From positions 1-64,000 of the forward strand of contig JAKSZP010009254.1 in assembly GCA_022478985.1 (NCBI GenBank): a stretch of 64,000 nt of DNA, read 5' to 3'. The stretch comes from Massospora cicadina (taxonomy: Eukaryota; Entomophthoromycota; Entomophthoromycetes; Entomophthorales; Entomophthoraceae). The translations under genes and the position numbers were made by a program. The notes beneath the pieces were generated by a model, which was not told the DNA's origin, did no database searches, and saw only the letters and a list, made by a program, of their open reading frames with translations. This document shows, piece by piece, positions 11,049 to 21,109 of the stretch (positions are counted from its first letter, which is position 1; every line of letters begins with the position of its first letter).

Positions 11049-11328
11049 TCAGCCATCAGCCAGATTGCCACTTGAATTAGATCTGACCAATTTCAATTTG
11101 ACAATCTTGGTGCAGATTTTGCTAATTTCCTGCAACAGTTCTGCTGAGGTGAGTGTGGGTACTGGGGGTGGGATCTGAAGTGGGAGAGCTGTTACCCATC
11201 GCTCATCTACTATGTGAGCGAGATCACCCTGAGTAATGAGGGGTACTGCCATCCTCTTCAGTATCTTTTTATTTGGGAATAGGAAGATGGCCCAATCAAG
11301 GGCCAAGGGACATTCCCCAGGACTTACA
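11049..11328 (-). pseudogene. LTR-encoded ORF L1, N-terminal part (solo LTR S)
   Basis: From the first bases of the LTR the frame reads VSPGECPLALDWAIF, FPNKKILKRMAVPLITQ, GDLAHIVDERWVTALPLQI and PTLTSAELLQEISK. The open frame extends a few residues upstream into the flank. The same protein segment is found in the Gyp-2 LTRs at 22369, 29017, 34210 and 39120. Third-position differences dominate against the 22369 copy. No known family is recognised. The frame is lost near 11049 and the later part of L1 continues at 11027-10731 in another frame. In a complete element this would be the end of the last ORF. Confidence 0.6.
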
Positions 11329-11510
11329 TAGAGGCTGGTTTGCTGCACCTAGGCCCATTGTGCCTGATGAGGCCACCCACCTGGATATGAGTATTGGGGG
11401 TTTGATACAGAAATTGCCCTTTCTTTTGCAGGAGTACCCCCATATGGGGGTTTGGGTTTATGGACAGTGGCAGGCTGGGCCTTGGGAGCTCTGTTCATGA
11501 CAATTAATAT

Positions 11511-12216
11511 AAAAAACTGCAACTTCAATTGTGGTATATTCCCCTGAAAATATTTATTAGTAGCTAAGAGTTTACTACTCTAGTATTCATGCTATTGTTA
11601 CAATCCTGTGCCAAAAGTATTTGTGGTCATGGAAGTGCCAGGATTTTAACAGTTCTCATTCAAAAACAATGGTTGTGAAGAGAGGATGGGGACTTTCAAG
11701 TTTGAGAATGATTAAATCAATTTACTTTTACCAGTCACTAATTTCTTTATTCTGGAGGAACTCAAACTGGTGAAGGTACCTCTTGGGTACAATTGCTGTT
11801 CACCTTCCACTGGTGATAGCTTCTAACCACCACCTCCTAATAGATCTTCTGAATTTTCCTCACCAACTCTTGGGTGGTGAGCAGAGGAGGAAGAGGTACA
11901 ATTATTGGGAGATTTCAAAATTAATTACCCTCATCTATCACATAGTCTAAATCATTCAGGGTGATGAGGGTTATGGCTACTAGTTTCTTTCCCTTCTTGG
12001 GTCTGAAGTGGGAGATTCTCCTGATCCAACTGCAAGAGTTGTTCCCCAAATCTTAAAATATCTTTTTACTATATAATTAATAATTTTATCATTTAAACTA
12101 ATAGCGTTAATTTTAATTTTATAAACAATAATTATTTAGTTATCTTATCTTACTTCTGTTATACTTTGGAGAGGGTGGCTAGCATAGGTAGTGGAATATC
12201 TAACAACCATATTCTT
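11511..12216. other. AT-rich spacer, no gene seen
   Basis: About 700 bp between the TRIM array and the Helitron. I see no open frame with recognisable motifs and no repeat shared with the rest of the window. Confidence 0.5.
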
Positions 12217-12419
12217 TCTATAATAATAAAAGCAAGTATGTGTGTGCAATGCCCAGCCAAAACTACGGCATGTAGAGTCTTGAAACTTTGGATATAGGTG
12301 GATGGGAGGGGTCCATGTGCACCTTGAAGCTGGATTTTTAAATTTTTTAATAAAATAAAAAAGTTTTATATGTAATAAGTGAAAATTTTATATGTTTTTA
12401 TTGGAAATTGGTGTATTGT

Positions 12420-13480
12420 TATGGCTGAGCAATCGATATTCGGTTGATTCGATATTTAAATGGTTTTGGCGAGTGGTTGGTGATTTTGGGTTGATTAATA
12501 AGCTTAAAAGTTTTAATAAAGCTTAGTGATTGGTTGATTCGATAAGTTAATTGGTTTGGTAAGTTAATGGTAGTTTTGGTTGCTTCGATAAGTTTAGGTT
12601 TGTTTTACGAATACGAAGCGGATGGAAATTGTTGATTTGGTATATTCAATGGTTTTAGTTATTAGTAAGTGGTTGGTGATTTTGGTTGTTTCGATTTTGT
12701 TAATTTTAGTTTTATGAGGTGGTTGGTGATTGGTTGAATTGGTATATTCAATGGTTTTAGTTAAGCGGTTTGGTGGTTCATCAATATGGATTATCTAATA
12801 AAGTTTAAACACCATAGCGGAGCATGGGAATCTTGATGTTAATTTTATATAATCTTAAAAAACTTGCCCAATTTGGTTCCTAATTAATAAAATACTTTTA
12901 GCAAGTTAAGTTGAAGTAAGGGGAGGATACCCCAGTGGTAGAATAGGGACCTCTACCGCTGCCTCCCCGAGTTCGATTCCGGTAGATGAACTTTGGGTAG
13001 GGGACAATTATGTGTTGGTGTTGCGCACCAATGCCCCGAACCGAGATAGCAAATAGCAAAGGCGGTCCATGGAGTTCCTGGCCTATCATACGCCGCGCAT
13101 GGAGGTTTTCCGGGTTTTATCCTCCTTTCCTATTAATTCGAATCCCCTTTATCCTTCATCGATGCTGTATCGTCCCCCAGGTCAGCCCATCTCGAATAAA
13201 ATATAAGTTGAAGTTGATTTAGTAGTTTGGAAGACCTGTCACAAACACGTAGATTTTAAATACAGAGATGTTTCGGGTAGCAGTTTGGTGTTATCTGATT
13301 GATTCGATAGGTTTAGTTTGGCCGAGTGGTTGATGGCTTTTGTTCGAATCGATAGGACACAGTTTAGCTTTGAGGGTGATTAGTTATTGGTTGATTTGAT
13401 AAGTTCAGTTAGGTTTAGCTGAGTGGTTTGTATTTTTGGTTGATTTGATTGAGCAATTAGATTTGGCTGAGTGGTTTTGT
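12420..13480 (+). repeat. Degenerate minisatellite inside the Helitron
   Basis: Repeated phrases ggttgattcgataagtt, gagtggttggtgattttggt and aatggttttagtta recur irregularly on both sides of the SINE (12420-12780 and 13290-13480). The array is therefore older than the SINE insertion. The unit is roughly 40-60 bp with much variation. Confidence 0.6.
12918..13203 (+). mobile_element. tRNA-headed SINE with 11-bp target duplication
   Basis: The head has a pol III A box (ATACCCCAGTGG, 12927-12938) and B box (GTTCGATTCC, 12971-12980) with tRNA-like spacing. An unrelated body of about 200 bp follows, ending in an A-rich tail (cgaataaaata). The 11-bp duplication TAAGTTGAAGT flanks the element at 12907-12917 and 13204-13214. 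The cloverleaf is not intact, so this is not a tRNA gene. Its mobilising partner is unknown. Confidence 0.82.
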
Positions 13481-13483
13481 TTA

Positions 13484-13643
13484 TTTATAATATAAAATCT
13501 AAATTAATAAATTGAAAATCTGAAATTTTAGACACCTTAGCGAAGCACAGGTAAACCAGCTAGTAATATAGAATCTAAATTAATAAATTTGGATATCTGA
13601 AATTCTATAGATACCATAGCAAAGCATGGGTAATGAATGCTAG
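13484..13643 (+). repeat. Tandem duplication of the Helitron 3' terminus
   Basis: Two 80-bp units in a row, 13484-13563 and 13564-13643. Each contains tctaaattaataaatt, a cctTagcgaagcac or ccatagcaaagcatg hairpin, and CTAG followed by T. More degenerate versions of the same hairpin lie at 12810-12827 and 13850-13876 (accatagcaaagcatagg). Confidence 0.7.
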
Positions 13644-13683
13644 TAAAAATTAAAATAGTTCAGAATCATTTGGTAAATTACAA

Positions 13684-13760
13684 GCTGGGTGTAGTTGTGC
13701 ACACCTGTAATCAAAGCTAAGTGGGGTAAAAAACTGTAACAGTTTCAAAACCTAGTATAG
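13684..13760 (+). other. Alu/SRP-RNA-like sequence, possible SINE fragment
   Basis: gctgggtgtagttgtgcaca then cctgtaatcaaagctaagtg resembles the 5' Alu domain of SRP (7SL) RNA, whose CCUGUAAUC..AGCUA core is widely conserved. agtttcaaaacc at 13741-13752 is B-box-like. The match stops after about 75 bp, so it is a fragment or a SINE head, not a full SRP RNA gene. Chance similarity cannot be excluded. Confidence 0.3.
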
Positions 13761-13763
13761 TTA

Positions 13764-14266
13764 GGATAAATATAATTTCCTCTATCCCTCTTATTATTCA
13801 TTAATGATATGGATTAAAAGAATTAAAAAAATCTGGCAAGTTATAAATACCATAGCAAAGCATAGGTATACTACAGTAGGATATAAGTCTAAATTTTATC
13901 TTTGTATATCAGATTGAGGCATCATATTCTAGACTAATAGATGGAAAACAAGTTATTTGGTTGAAACTTATTGCTAAGTCAGAGATAACCCAAATATCTA
14001 AAGCAGAAAACTTGTATTTACCAAGTTCCTACCCATATTGGTTTCAAGGCTATCAATTTCATTTGATTTTGGTAGCAATTATCCCTAGGATAGCCTACTC
14101 TAAACAAATATATAGCTTTTTTAGATATGTGGTTTCACTACAATGGGGTTTTTTGTGAGAATGGTCACTCGAATTCTATGCTACAGTTTGACGATTGGTG
14201 TTCCAACTTCAAGTAATATAAATAAGACTTAATCCTTGGATCCATTCTTCATAGACAAAGTGAACG
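13764..14266 (+). other. Upstream region of the PPCDC gene
   Basis: AT-rich, with no transposon recognised after the degenerate Helitron-like hairpin at 13850-13876. An in-frame TGA at 14261-14263 lies two codons before the chosen ATG, so the coding region cannot extend upstream without an intron. No clear core promoter motif can be called. Confidence 0.4.
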
Positions 14267-16960
14267 ATGGTTAATCTGTTAATTGGAATAACAGGAAGTG
14301 TCGCCTCGATCAAACTTGCTCTAATAGTTCAGGAACTTTTAGATAGTGCGGTACTTTTTTCTTTTATACTTTTTACCCATTATTTGCTTTTCTGATTTAG
14401 TTTTTGATACCAATGTTTTTTATTTTTTTGCTCATCATTTTTATATCACTTCATTTTTACAAGTTAAAGCTGACCGTGTACTAGGTTTCCTTTCTTTTTT
14501 TGTACAACAAAAATAAACTTTAATTTAATAGTTAAAATCTTTTCATGTACTCTTGAAAATACCTTTCGCTCATTTATTTTTCCCCAGGCTCTTCTAACAA
14601 ATAAAAATCCAATCTTCTTATTAACATATCCTACATTTAACTTCCCCTTCTTTTTAGCCGGACTTATGCATTCAGGTTGTAGTGACTGAAGCTTCAAAGC
14701 ACTTTATCAAGGATTTTCTTCATGAGACTAACCAAGGTTGCCTTGAGTTAGTGACAAAAAACCAGCAGAAAATCACTGTTTTAGATGATTCTTGCGAATG
14801 GAAGGTTCTTCAATTTTTAGTGCGTTTAATTTTTAGACTTGGAGTAAGATAGGGGATCCTGTTCTTCATATTGAGGTAAGTTTATAAGTTGACTTAATTA
14901 ACTTTATAAACTCTTTACTGCTTATTTAGAAAAGTTTGATATCTTTATATCTATAGTTGGTTGTCTGCACTTTTTCAAATTATATGTCAAGAATGATTAA
15001 TTTAATTTACTATAACAGCTCTTTTTAATATAAACAAACAACATAAGCAGGGTTAATTTGTGGGCATAATATATCTCAGTGATTGTCCAAAAATATCGTT
15101 TTTGAAGTTATCTAGGGTAAATAATGAATCATAGGTTAATGTAAAACTATGAATTAAACTATTTAAAAAGCTTAACGCCAGTGTTTGAATATTTATAATT
15201 GATGTTATATGATATTTTCTTTATAAATTGCTTTGTAAAGTATTATGGGTAAACTGTATCTCTTTAGCCTATCATTGCAGCATAAAGCTTTAATAGTGCG
15301 CAAAGTACGCAAAGCCTGTACTAAACAGTAAATTCTTATTCACTAATGAGTAACTTTTTATTTTGATTGAATAGGATTTGCAGAAATCTAACTCTTATAT
15401 TCGACCAACTTCCTCCAGGGTTATCCGAGTTTGCTTAATTTACAATGGCTTTTCAGAGGGTCAGTTGAGCACAAATGAATTGATTTGATAATTTAGATTT
15501 TGTTATTGAAATTTCCATAGAATTGACGTTTTATGTAAAGAGCAGCTAAAAAGTACGATAATTATTTTTCTGGGATTGTGTTTCAAAAAGCACTATGTTA
15601 AGCTAATTTCTTTTGGATGATAAATAATGCTGTTTTAGGATAATCAGTCGCGTCTATATTCATACTATGAAATTTTTTATCCACAAGTACCTGGATTTTG
15701 AAACTTAACTAAAATTAACTATGGTTATTTTTAATCCCTAGGCTTTGTCGGTTTTATTTTGTAAAAGTTTTGCAAATGTTATATTTTTAAAGTTGTTTGT
15801 GGCGCTTTTCTGATTGAAAGTAAAATGAGGCATACGATGATTTACTAAAAACTGTGTGAATTCCGGATACGAATTATCTATAGTACGATTCTTATTCACT
15901 AGTAAGCCTGCGTTATTTTAGACTTAAACGAAGCTACGTTTTAGCTTTGGATTCAATTATCCCTTGTTTTTTTTAGGAATGTCTAATCCTTTAATATAAT
16001 TTTTAGCTTCGAAAATGGGCCGACGTTTTTTTAATTGCGCCTCTGGATGCTAATACTCTGGGGAAAATCTCAAATGGGCTTTGTGATAATTTATTGGTAA
16101 TCATGGAATTTACTTTTTACAACTTTAATTTAATGCAACGTAAACCCATCTCTAGAAAACGTTCGATTGAAAATTACGTTTAGTTTGATGTAATTATTTT
16201 CATTTCTCTTGTTTTGTTACTGAATAGATTATGCAAATTTTTCCTTGCTAATCTTATTTATTTTCAGTGAATGTAAAGTTCTTGATTTTATATTCCTAGA
16301 CCGGAATGCGGACTGCTACTTTTTTAAAACGTCTTTGTTCAAATCAAGTTTTATATATGATTGTTTCTTAGATTTCCGAATTCCCTTTGCGTTTATATAT
16401 TTTGTCATTTATTCATCCCGTATTGGTGCAACTTATTTAGTCGTTTTTCGGCTTGACTTTTGGGATATCAAGTTAATTTGTTTATGTTTAATCAATAGCT
16501 TTTGGCCTAATATTGATTATTCAATCCAAGTCAAAATTTGCGCCTTTTTTGAAATAATTACCACAGCTTTAGAAGTAATTAAATTTAAAGGAAAATTAAA
16601 ATTTTATCATTTCTATTATATTAACTCGTTTAACTTCAGACGTGTACTTTGCGGGCTTGGAATTGCTCAGACATAAAAAAGAGAGTGATTGTGGCGCCAG
16701 CGATGAATACAATGATGTGGGAGCATCCTTTGACATTAAAGCAACTTCGATGCCTTGAGTCAGATTTTAACTTTTTGATATTGCCACCAATTTCTAAACT
16801 CTTGGCATGTGGCGACTCTGGTAAGGCTTCTTCTCAAAATTGTTTTTTGCTTTTGTTTTTTATCTAACTTTTGTTAGGCGTCGGAGCAATGGCTTCAGTT
16901 GAAGTAATTTCGCGCTTTACTTTAGAAACAATCAATATCTTAAGTGGTATAAATAAATAG
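14267..16960 (+). CDS. Phosphopantothenoylcysteine decarboxylase, six exons, 207 aa
   Basis: Converts 4'-phosphopantothenoylcysteine to 4'-phosphopantetheine in coenzyme A synthesis, using FMN; acts in the cytosol as a trimer in known homologues. Exons: 14267-14350, 14658-14804, 14837-14875, 16007-16096, 16640-16820, 16878-16960. All introns are GT...AG and the join is open from ATG to TAG. Family motifs in order: GITGSVASIK, VVVTEASKHF, WSKIGDPVLHIELRKWAD (catalytic His88), APLDANTLGKISNGLCDNLL, VAPAMNTMMWEHP (Asn143), LLACGDSGVGAMA (Cys177). Positions match plant HAL3a His90, Asn142 and Cys175. Length fits plant and animal enzymes; the long N-terminal and acidic C-terminal extensions of yeast Sis2/Vhs3/Cab3 are absent. 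Odd points: intron 2 is only 32 bp (14805-14836) with a weak GTTCTT donor, while introns 3 and 4 are 1131 and 543 bp. Codon use is AT-rich, unlike the transposons. Confidence 0.92.
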
Positions 16961-18321
16961 TTAGGTTTATATAAGTTATGATTGTCTCTAGGTCAACCCA
17001 CCTCAAATGGATATAGGTTTTTAGGGGCTAGAGTGATTTATCTTTTAGCAGTTAATCGTTTGACTTATACTTTGTTACGGCATCACCTTAAAATTTACAT
17101 TGAAACCTCCAGCAAGCAAATCGTTTGACTGCAACCAGCGAATAAATTTTTAGAAACATTAAGTTAGGTTGAAATAATAATTAAAACTATAATTTGAGTC
17201 AAAAATAGAAATTTGTTTAATAAAAGTGCTAACTTTTTTACAGCCTGGTTAATTAAATTGTTTTATTTGCATTGATTACAATTTTTAATTGCTTTAGATT
17301 AAACGTTCTTTAGAATGGACAATTTTAAACATTGATGTTGGCCCCGAATAAAATATTTTGACAGAATAAATTGATCAACAGCTAAAATCATAGAATCTAG
17401 CTTTATATACTAAAACTTTTCAAAGACTTAGATAGAGTCCTCTTTAAACTTAAACCTTATTGCAGTTATTTTAGCCTGATCTCTCTTATGCTAAGCTAAC
17501 ATTGATTATAAATGTCTTTTTTACACTTAAAATTAATTATAGTAAAAAAATCAAATTCTTGAGACTATAATTTAAAACTAACAAATCGTTGTAATTGAGT
17601 TAGGCATACCTATGGATATCATCTATCAGAACTAATGGTAGAAAAGTTATTAGACGCTGGGAAGTTTGAGTATTATTAAAATTTACATTTAACGAAAACT
17701 TTAACAGTAGGTTTTGTTTTCCCGACTGTTTCTGTAATTCGTTATGGGGAAATCTTCATCAGATATTAGGTTTAGGCCTACTTTTCATATAATCTCCAGC
17801 CAATAAAAATTTTAGTCTCATGTTAGGAACTATGTATAAAAATGAAATGGGCTTGCAGCTAACATGATGCATAATTTAATTACAATCAAATCATTTTATT
17901 GATAATGCACCCCACTGAGCTACCTATTTCTGATTTTAGTATCTAGAGTGCCATTTATGCCAATATTAAATTTATGAGATACAAAGGAAAAATTTTATGG
18001 ATTAATCAAGGGATTCTGGGACTTTATTACTATAAATAAAAATTGTCTGGGTATGGAATCTAAAAGAAAGCACTTAAAAATTAATCAAGGGCTTTGGGCT
18101 TTAGGCTAGAATGTAATACAATAGTACTAATCTAAACTAATTTTTATCTAATTAATAATATATTATTTAAAATTTTTGAGTCCAAAATCCAACTATATAA
18201 ACTTATTAACATTTGTTAAGGCTTATAAAGAAGTTATTGACAGTTTGACTGCATTATAATTACTCAGTACTTGAAATTTACTACATATGCTTGCAGAAAT
18301 ATTTAGAATCACAATATTTTG
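16961..18321. other. AT-rich intergenic DNA downstream of PPCDC
   Basis: About 1.36 kb with very high A+T. I see no splice-linked coding motifs, no LTR and no repeat shared with the rest of the window. It probably contains the gene's 3' UTR at its left end. Confidence 0.45.
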
Positions 18322-20210
18322 TTTTTTTAACTGAGGCAAGCTGACCAGGGGGCGGACAATACCAAAACAGAAACTCCAAAACTAAACCAACCAAAAAGAT
18401 GGACCAACCACCCTCAACAAGCAGCGGAAAACACAAAAGAAATGAGAAAACAACCTACCAGGTGGCACAGTGGTGAGCCGCTTATCCCTCCATGGCGGAG
18501 GGGAGGGGGATTGGGTGAATCATCATCAGGTTCAGCATTAAAGGAACGGATCAATGTTGATAGCAAGAGGGTTGGGGCATCCATGGGATGGGGTTCAAGG
18601 TGAAGTAGATAGTTGTTGAGATTGACAATTTGGGCCTGGATCAAAGCCTCTATGAGTTTGGTAACATGGTGTTCAGCTTGGATGTGGGTATCAGAATGTT
18701 GGGCTAATTTTGCAATTTTAGCTCTGGTGATATGGGTGGATGGAGAGAAATCTGCCAGTTCAGCAACATGTTTGACAGTGGTGGTGGCAGTTTCATAGAG
18801 GCGTTTGATTTCCTCTTTGCAATAGGAGGAAAATTGGGGGAAACAAGGGGGGTGCAGCCCTTTTTTTAGATTCAGCAACAGATTTGCCACAGCTCCACAA
18901 AGATGGCATTTTTTGGGTGAGGCCACCACAGCCTCAGCAAGCTGGTGATCATTTTGGAAAGGGGTAGCATTGGGTTAGGGGACATATTGGTTGGTCCAGG
19001 CTGGGGCATCAAAGTCTGAATTCAGATAAGGTTCTAAATCAAATGGATAACTTGGTGGTGGGACCATTTCCCCAGATTCAGTTACTTTCTCCAATAATTT
19101 CCAGTAATTTTGGTTGATTCAGGAAGATATGTGGGTAGGTGATTTTGGTTTGGTAGGTTTTAGGGTGGGTGATTTTCTAGATTGAACAGTGGTCCAATCC
19201 TGCACCTGATTGGTTGGCATGGGTGTTTATTGGCCAGCTTGGCTTTGGGTTGCTAGATTTTGCTGATGATTCATCAAGCGCACAACCTGGGGGAGGGGGC
19301 AGCCAAAAACCCCACTCAAACGCTGTTGGTGTGGCCTTATGGATGGAGTTGGCCATGTTTTCAGTGTTTGAATCGTATTGACATGTTTTTGTGTGGTCCA
19401 ACTCATGGTAGAGGGAGCAAATTGTGCAACAATTGTTGATGTGAGCCCCAAAGAAATGGTTGTGTGTGGATGGGATATAGGCATGCGATGGGATGTACTA
19501 GGCCATGTTCAGCTGGTGAGGGGTTAATGGTGGCAGTTGCCTAAGGTGCTGTGAGGTGCTCAGCACCACTTGGGACAATGAATTGGAGGATGGGTTTTTG
19601 CCATAAGTGGACAGCTCTGACATCAACTCCTCATATAGTGTTTGAGGGGGAAGGTGTGAGGGGAGGTTCCCAAAGGTCACCAAGAGTGTGATATCATCTG
19701 GGAGACAAGTTTGAGTGGTGGTGGGGTGTTTTTGTATATTAAGGGTATAGCTGCTGTGGTGGCTGCATCCTCTTCAGTGGGGAAGCCTATATCAAAATAG
19801 CCCTTATAAGGGTGGAAGTCTATAAATACTGCTGATGCAAAGATGGCAGTTGCCAGCTCAATTATTGCTTTTTCAGCATATGGGAAGAGATGTCCATACT
19901 TGACTCAGAGGCAAAAGTGGATAATGGATTGAGGTAGGGCTAAGGGATGAGGGGTAGATTGGATGAACTTATGCAAGGTGGAGTGCTAAGTCCATTGGAG
20001 AGACATAGTGACTGGATGTATTTGGTGGACTGGATGAGCCAATCCACATGTGTTTGCCTGCTGGGTGGTAAATGCTAGCAGGCGGAGCGCCACTGCCCCA
20101 CACTGGGGCAGCAGGTGATGGATCCAAGGACATAAATTGGGAAGTTGATGCGGTGAGGTGGTGGTGGAACATTGACTGTTTTTTCAATTTGCTCAAAAGT
20201 GATGTCAAGT
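18322..20210 (-). mobile_element. ORF1-only retroposon, copy B (half-LINE)
   Basis: On the minus strand it starts near 20210 with atcacttttgagcaaattg (as copy A), continues with ORF1 pieces, and ends at 18322 with GGTATTGTCCGCCCCCTGGT, cagcttgcctcagtt and an A-rich tail. ORF1 starts MSLDPSPAAPVWGSGAPP (about 20130), then TFGNLPSHLPPQTLYEELMS, and a C-terminal part with a helical, likely coiled-coil stretch (KEEIKRLYETATTTVKHVAE) ending RHGGISGSPLCHLV. No reverse transcriptase lies between ORF1 and the tail. Frameshifts break it. No clear target duplication was found. Confidence 0.72.
18414..18929 (-). pseudogene. ORF1 C-terminal region of half-LINE copy B
   Basis: A 171-codon open frame, the longest piece of this ORF1. 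It contains a zinc-ligand-like CHLC, a predicted helical segment (CKEEIKRLYETATTTVKHVA, TRAKIAKLAQHSDTHIQAEH) and the shared ending HPMDAPTLLLSTLIRSFN then PPPLRHGGISG, matching copy C's TADAPTPLLSALTRTLL and VHYGGIA. Position suggests an RNA-binding ORF1 tail; function is not shown. Confidence 0.5.
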
Positions 20211-21109
20211 GAAAAAAAATATTAACATCATTTTGCTTTTAAAATTAACAAAAACATGAGAATGTGCTTAGATTAAACAGCATAAAAAATTTTAGTTGGA
20301 TCATTCACATGCTAAAGATAACCATCTGTTTCTCTGACAAGTTTATATTTATGTGGCTTTACACTTATCTAGTGCTTATTTTGTTTTTTATCATGTTTAC
20401 TAATAAGATGCATCATTTGGTTTGCTATCCAATCAATCTAGATATTAAGCCTGTCTGAAGATAAATTAATTTCTTCACTTATAAGTGTATTGCTTATACA
20501 TTTAAGGATATCAAAAAGGCTTCATTTTGATAGCCTTACTATCTATAAATCTAAGATATACTTCAGCCAGAAAACCTATAAACATTATATAAGAGTAATT
20601 CTCAATCAGATTTCTATAGCTCTTTGATAATGTAAAATTAAAAAACAGCATATTACTTTGCTATATTAAAAATATTTTAATTTAATAGTTGGTGGTAATT
20701 TACAGACAAAAGGAGAAGTAATATAGAATGTATTAGATATTTTCATATTTTGTTGCAGATAGTTTGCGTAATCAAGGTTAATATATGATGGAAAAATAAG
20801 AGTACTTCAACAACTATTACACTATATATAGCTTAGGCAGAAACTAGTGTAAAAGTGGATGAACTATTAAAGAAATTTTGTAGTCATTTTAATTCATATA
20901 CTAGTGTAGTAAACCTTAGCTATCTGTACCAAAATGTTTAAACTATTATATTTAACTTTTATATATGTTCCTATATATTAATTATGACAAAATATTGAAA
21001 AATTACTTAGTATAAGTTATTGAGTTCCTTGAACTTCTAAATTTGTAATAATGAATGATAAAATAATGCTGCAATGAATGTTTTTTAATTTCTTATAGAT
21101 TTATCAGCC
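20211..21109. other. AT-rich spacer, no gene seen
   Basis: About 900 bp of AT-rich DNA. The only open frames are short and hydrophobic by composition. No repeat or transposon motif is recognised. Confidence 0.5.

Larger units (their letters stand above)
9957..11328 (-). repeat. Gyp-2 solo LTR (S), 1372 bp, in the third TRIM unit
   Basis: On the minus strand it starts TGTAAGTCCTGGGG at 11328 and ends CCATGACA at 9957, matching the Gyp-2 LTRs at 22369, 33055 and 37968. No internal region is attached. Flanks (gtgagg left, tagagg right) do not form a clean 5-bp duplication, and about 200 bp of the TRIM internal region is missing at the insertion point compared with 8752-9525. It carries both LTR-encoded ORFs, L1 and L2. 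Confidence 0.8.
7194..11510 (+). mobile_element. TRIM-like element in tandem: three LTRs and three internal regions
   Basis: Three related LTRs (7194-7587, 8361-8751, 9526-9916) alternate with internal regions of 773 and 774 bp. A third internal region (9917-9956 plus 11329-about 11510) is truncated. The repeat period is about 1.17 kb. LTRs run TG...CA. Each internal region ends in a purine tract (AAGGGGGTGA) just before the next LTR and starts with ggttggttTggcgcaaatgg-like sequence after the LTR. No gag or pol is encoded, so the element would need proteins from another retrotransposon. The tandem form suggests unequal recombination between LTRs. A Gyp-2 solo LTR sits in the third unit. Confidence 0.7.
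12217..13643 (+). mobile_element. Non-autonomous Helitron
   Basis: The 5' end TCTATAATAATAAAAGCAAG, followed by tgtgtgcaatgcccagcc and tagagtcttgaaactttgga, looks like a Helitron 5' terminus. The 3' end has the short GC-containing hairpin region accatagcaaagcatgggta, then CTAG followed by T at 13640-13643, the usual CTRR|T end. No Rep/helicase is encoded. The body is a degenerate minisatellite around ggttgattcgataagtt, common in non-autonomous Helitrons. A SINE (12918-13203) lies inside. Confidence 0.7.

Noticed and set aside
12918..12990. Possible tRNA gene
   Set aside because: A and B boxes are present, but the acceptor and anticodon arms do not form a proper cloverleaf, and the unit is flanked by an 11-bp duplication with a long non-tRNA body. 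It is a SINE head.
16245..16676. 143-codon open frame on the plus strand
   Set aside because: It lies in intron 4 of the PPCDC gene and enters exon 5 in the wrong frame. Its Phe/Ile/Tyr-rich composition is what AT-rich DNA yields by chance.
18300..20240. Target duplication for half-LINE copy B
   Set aside because: Short AT-rich matches (aatatt) on both sides are expected by chance in this DNA.
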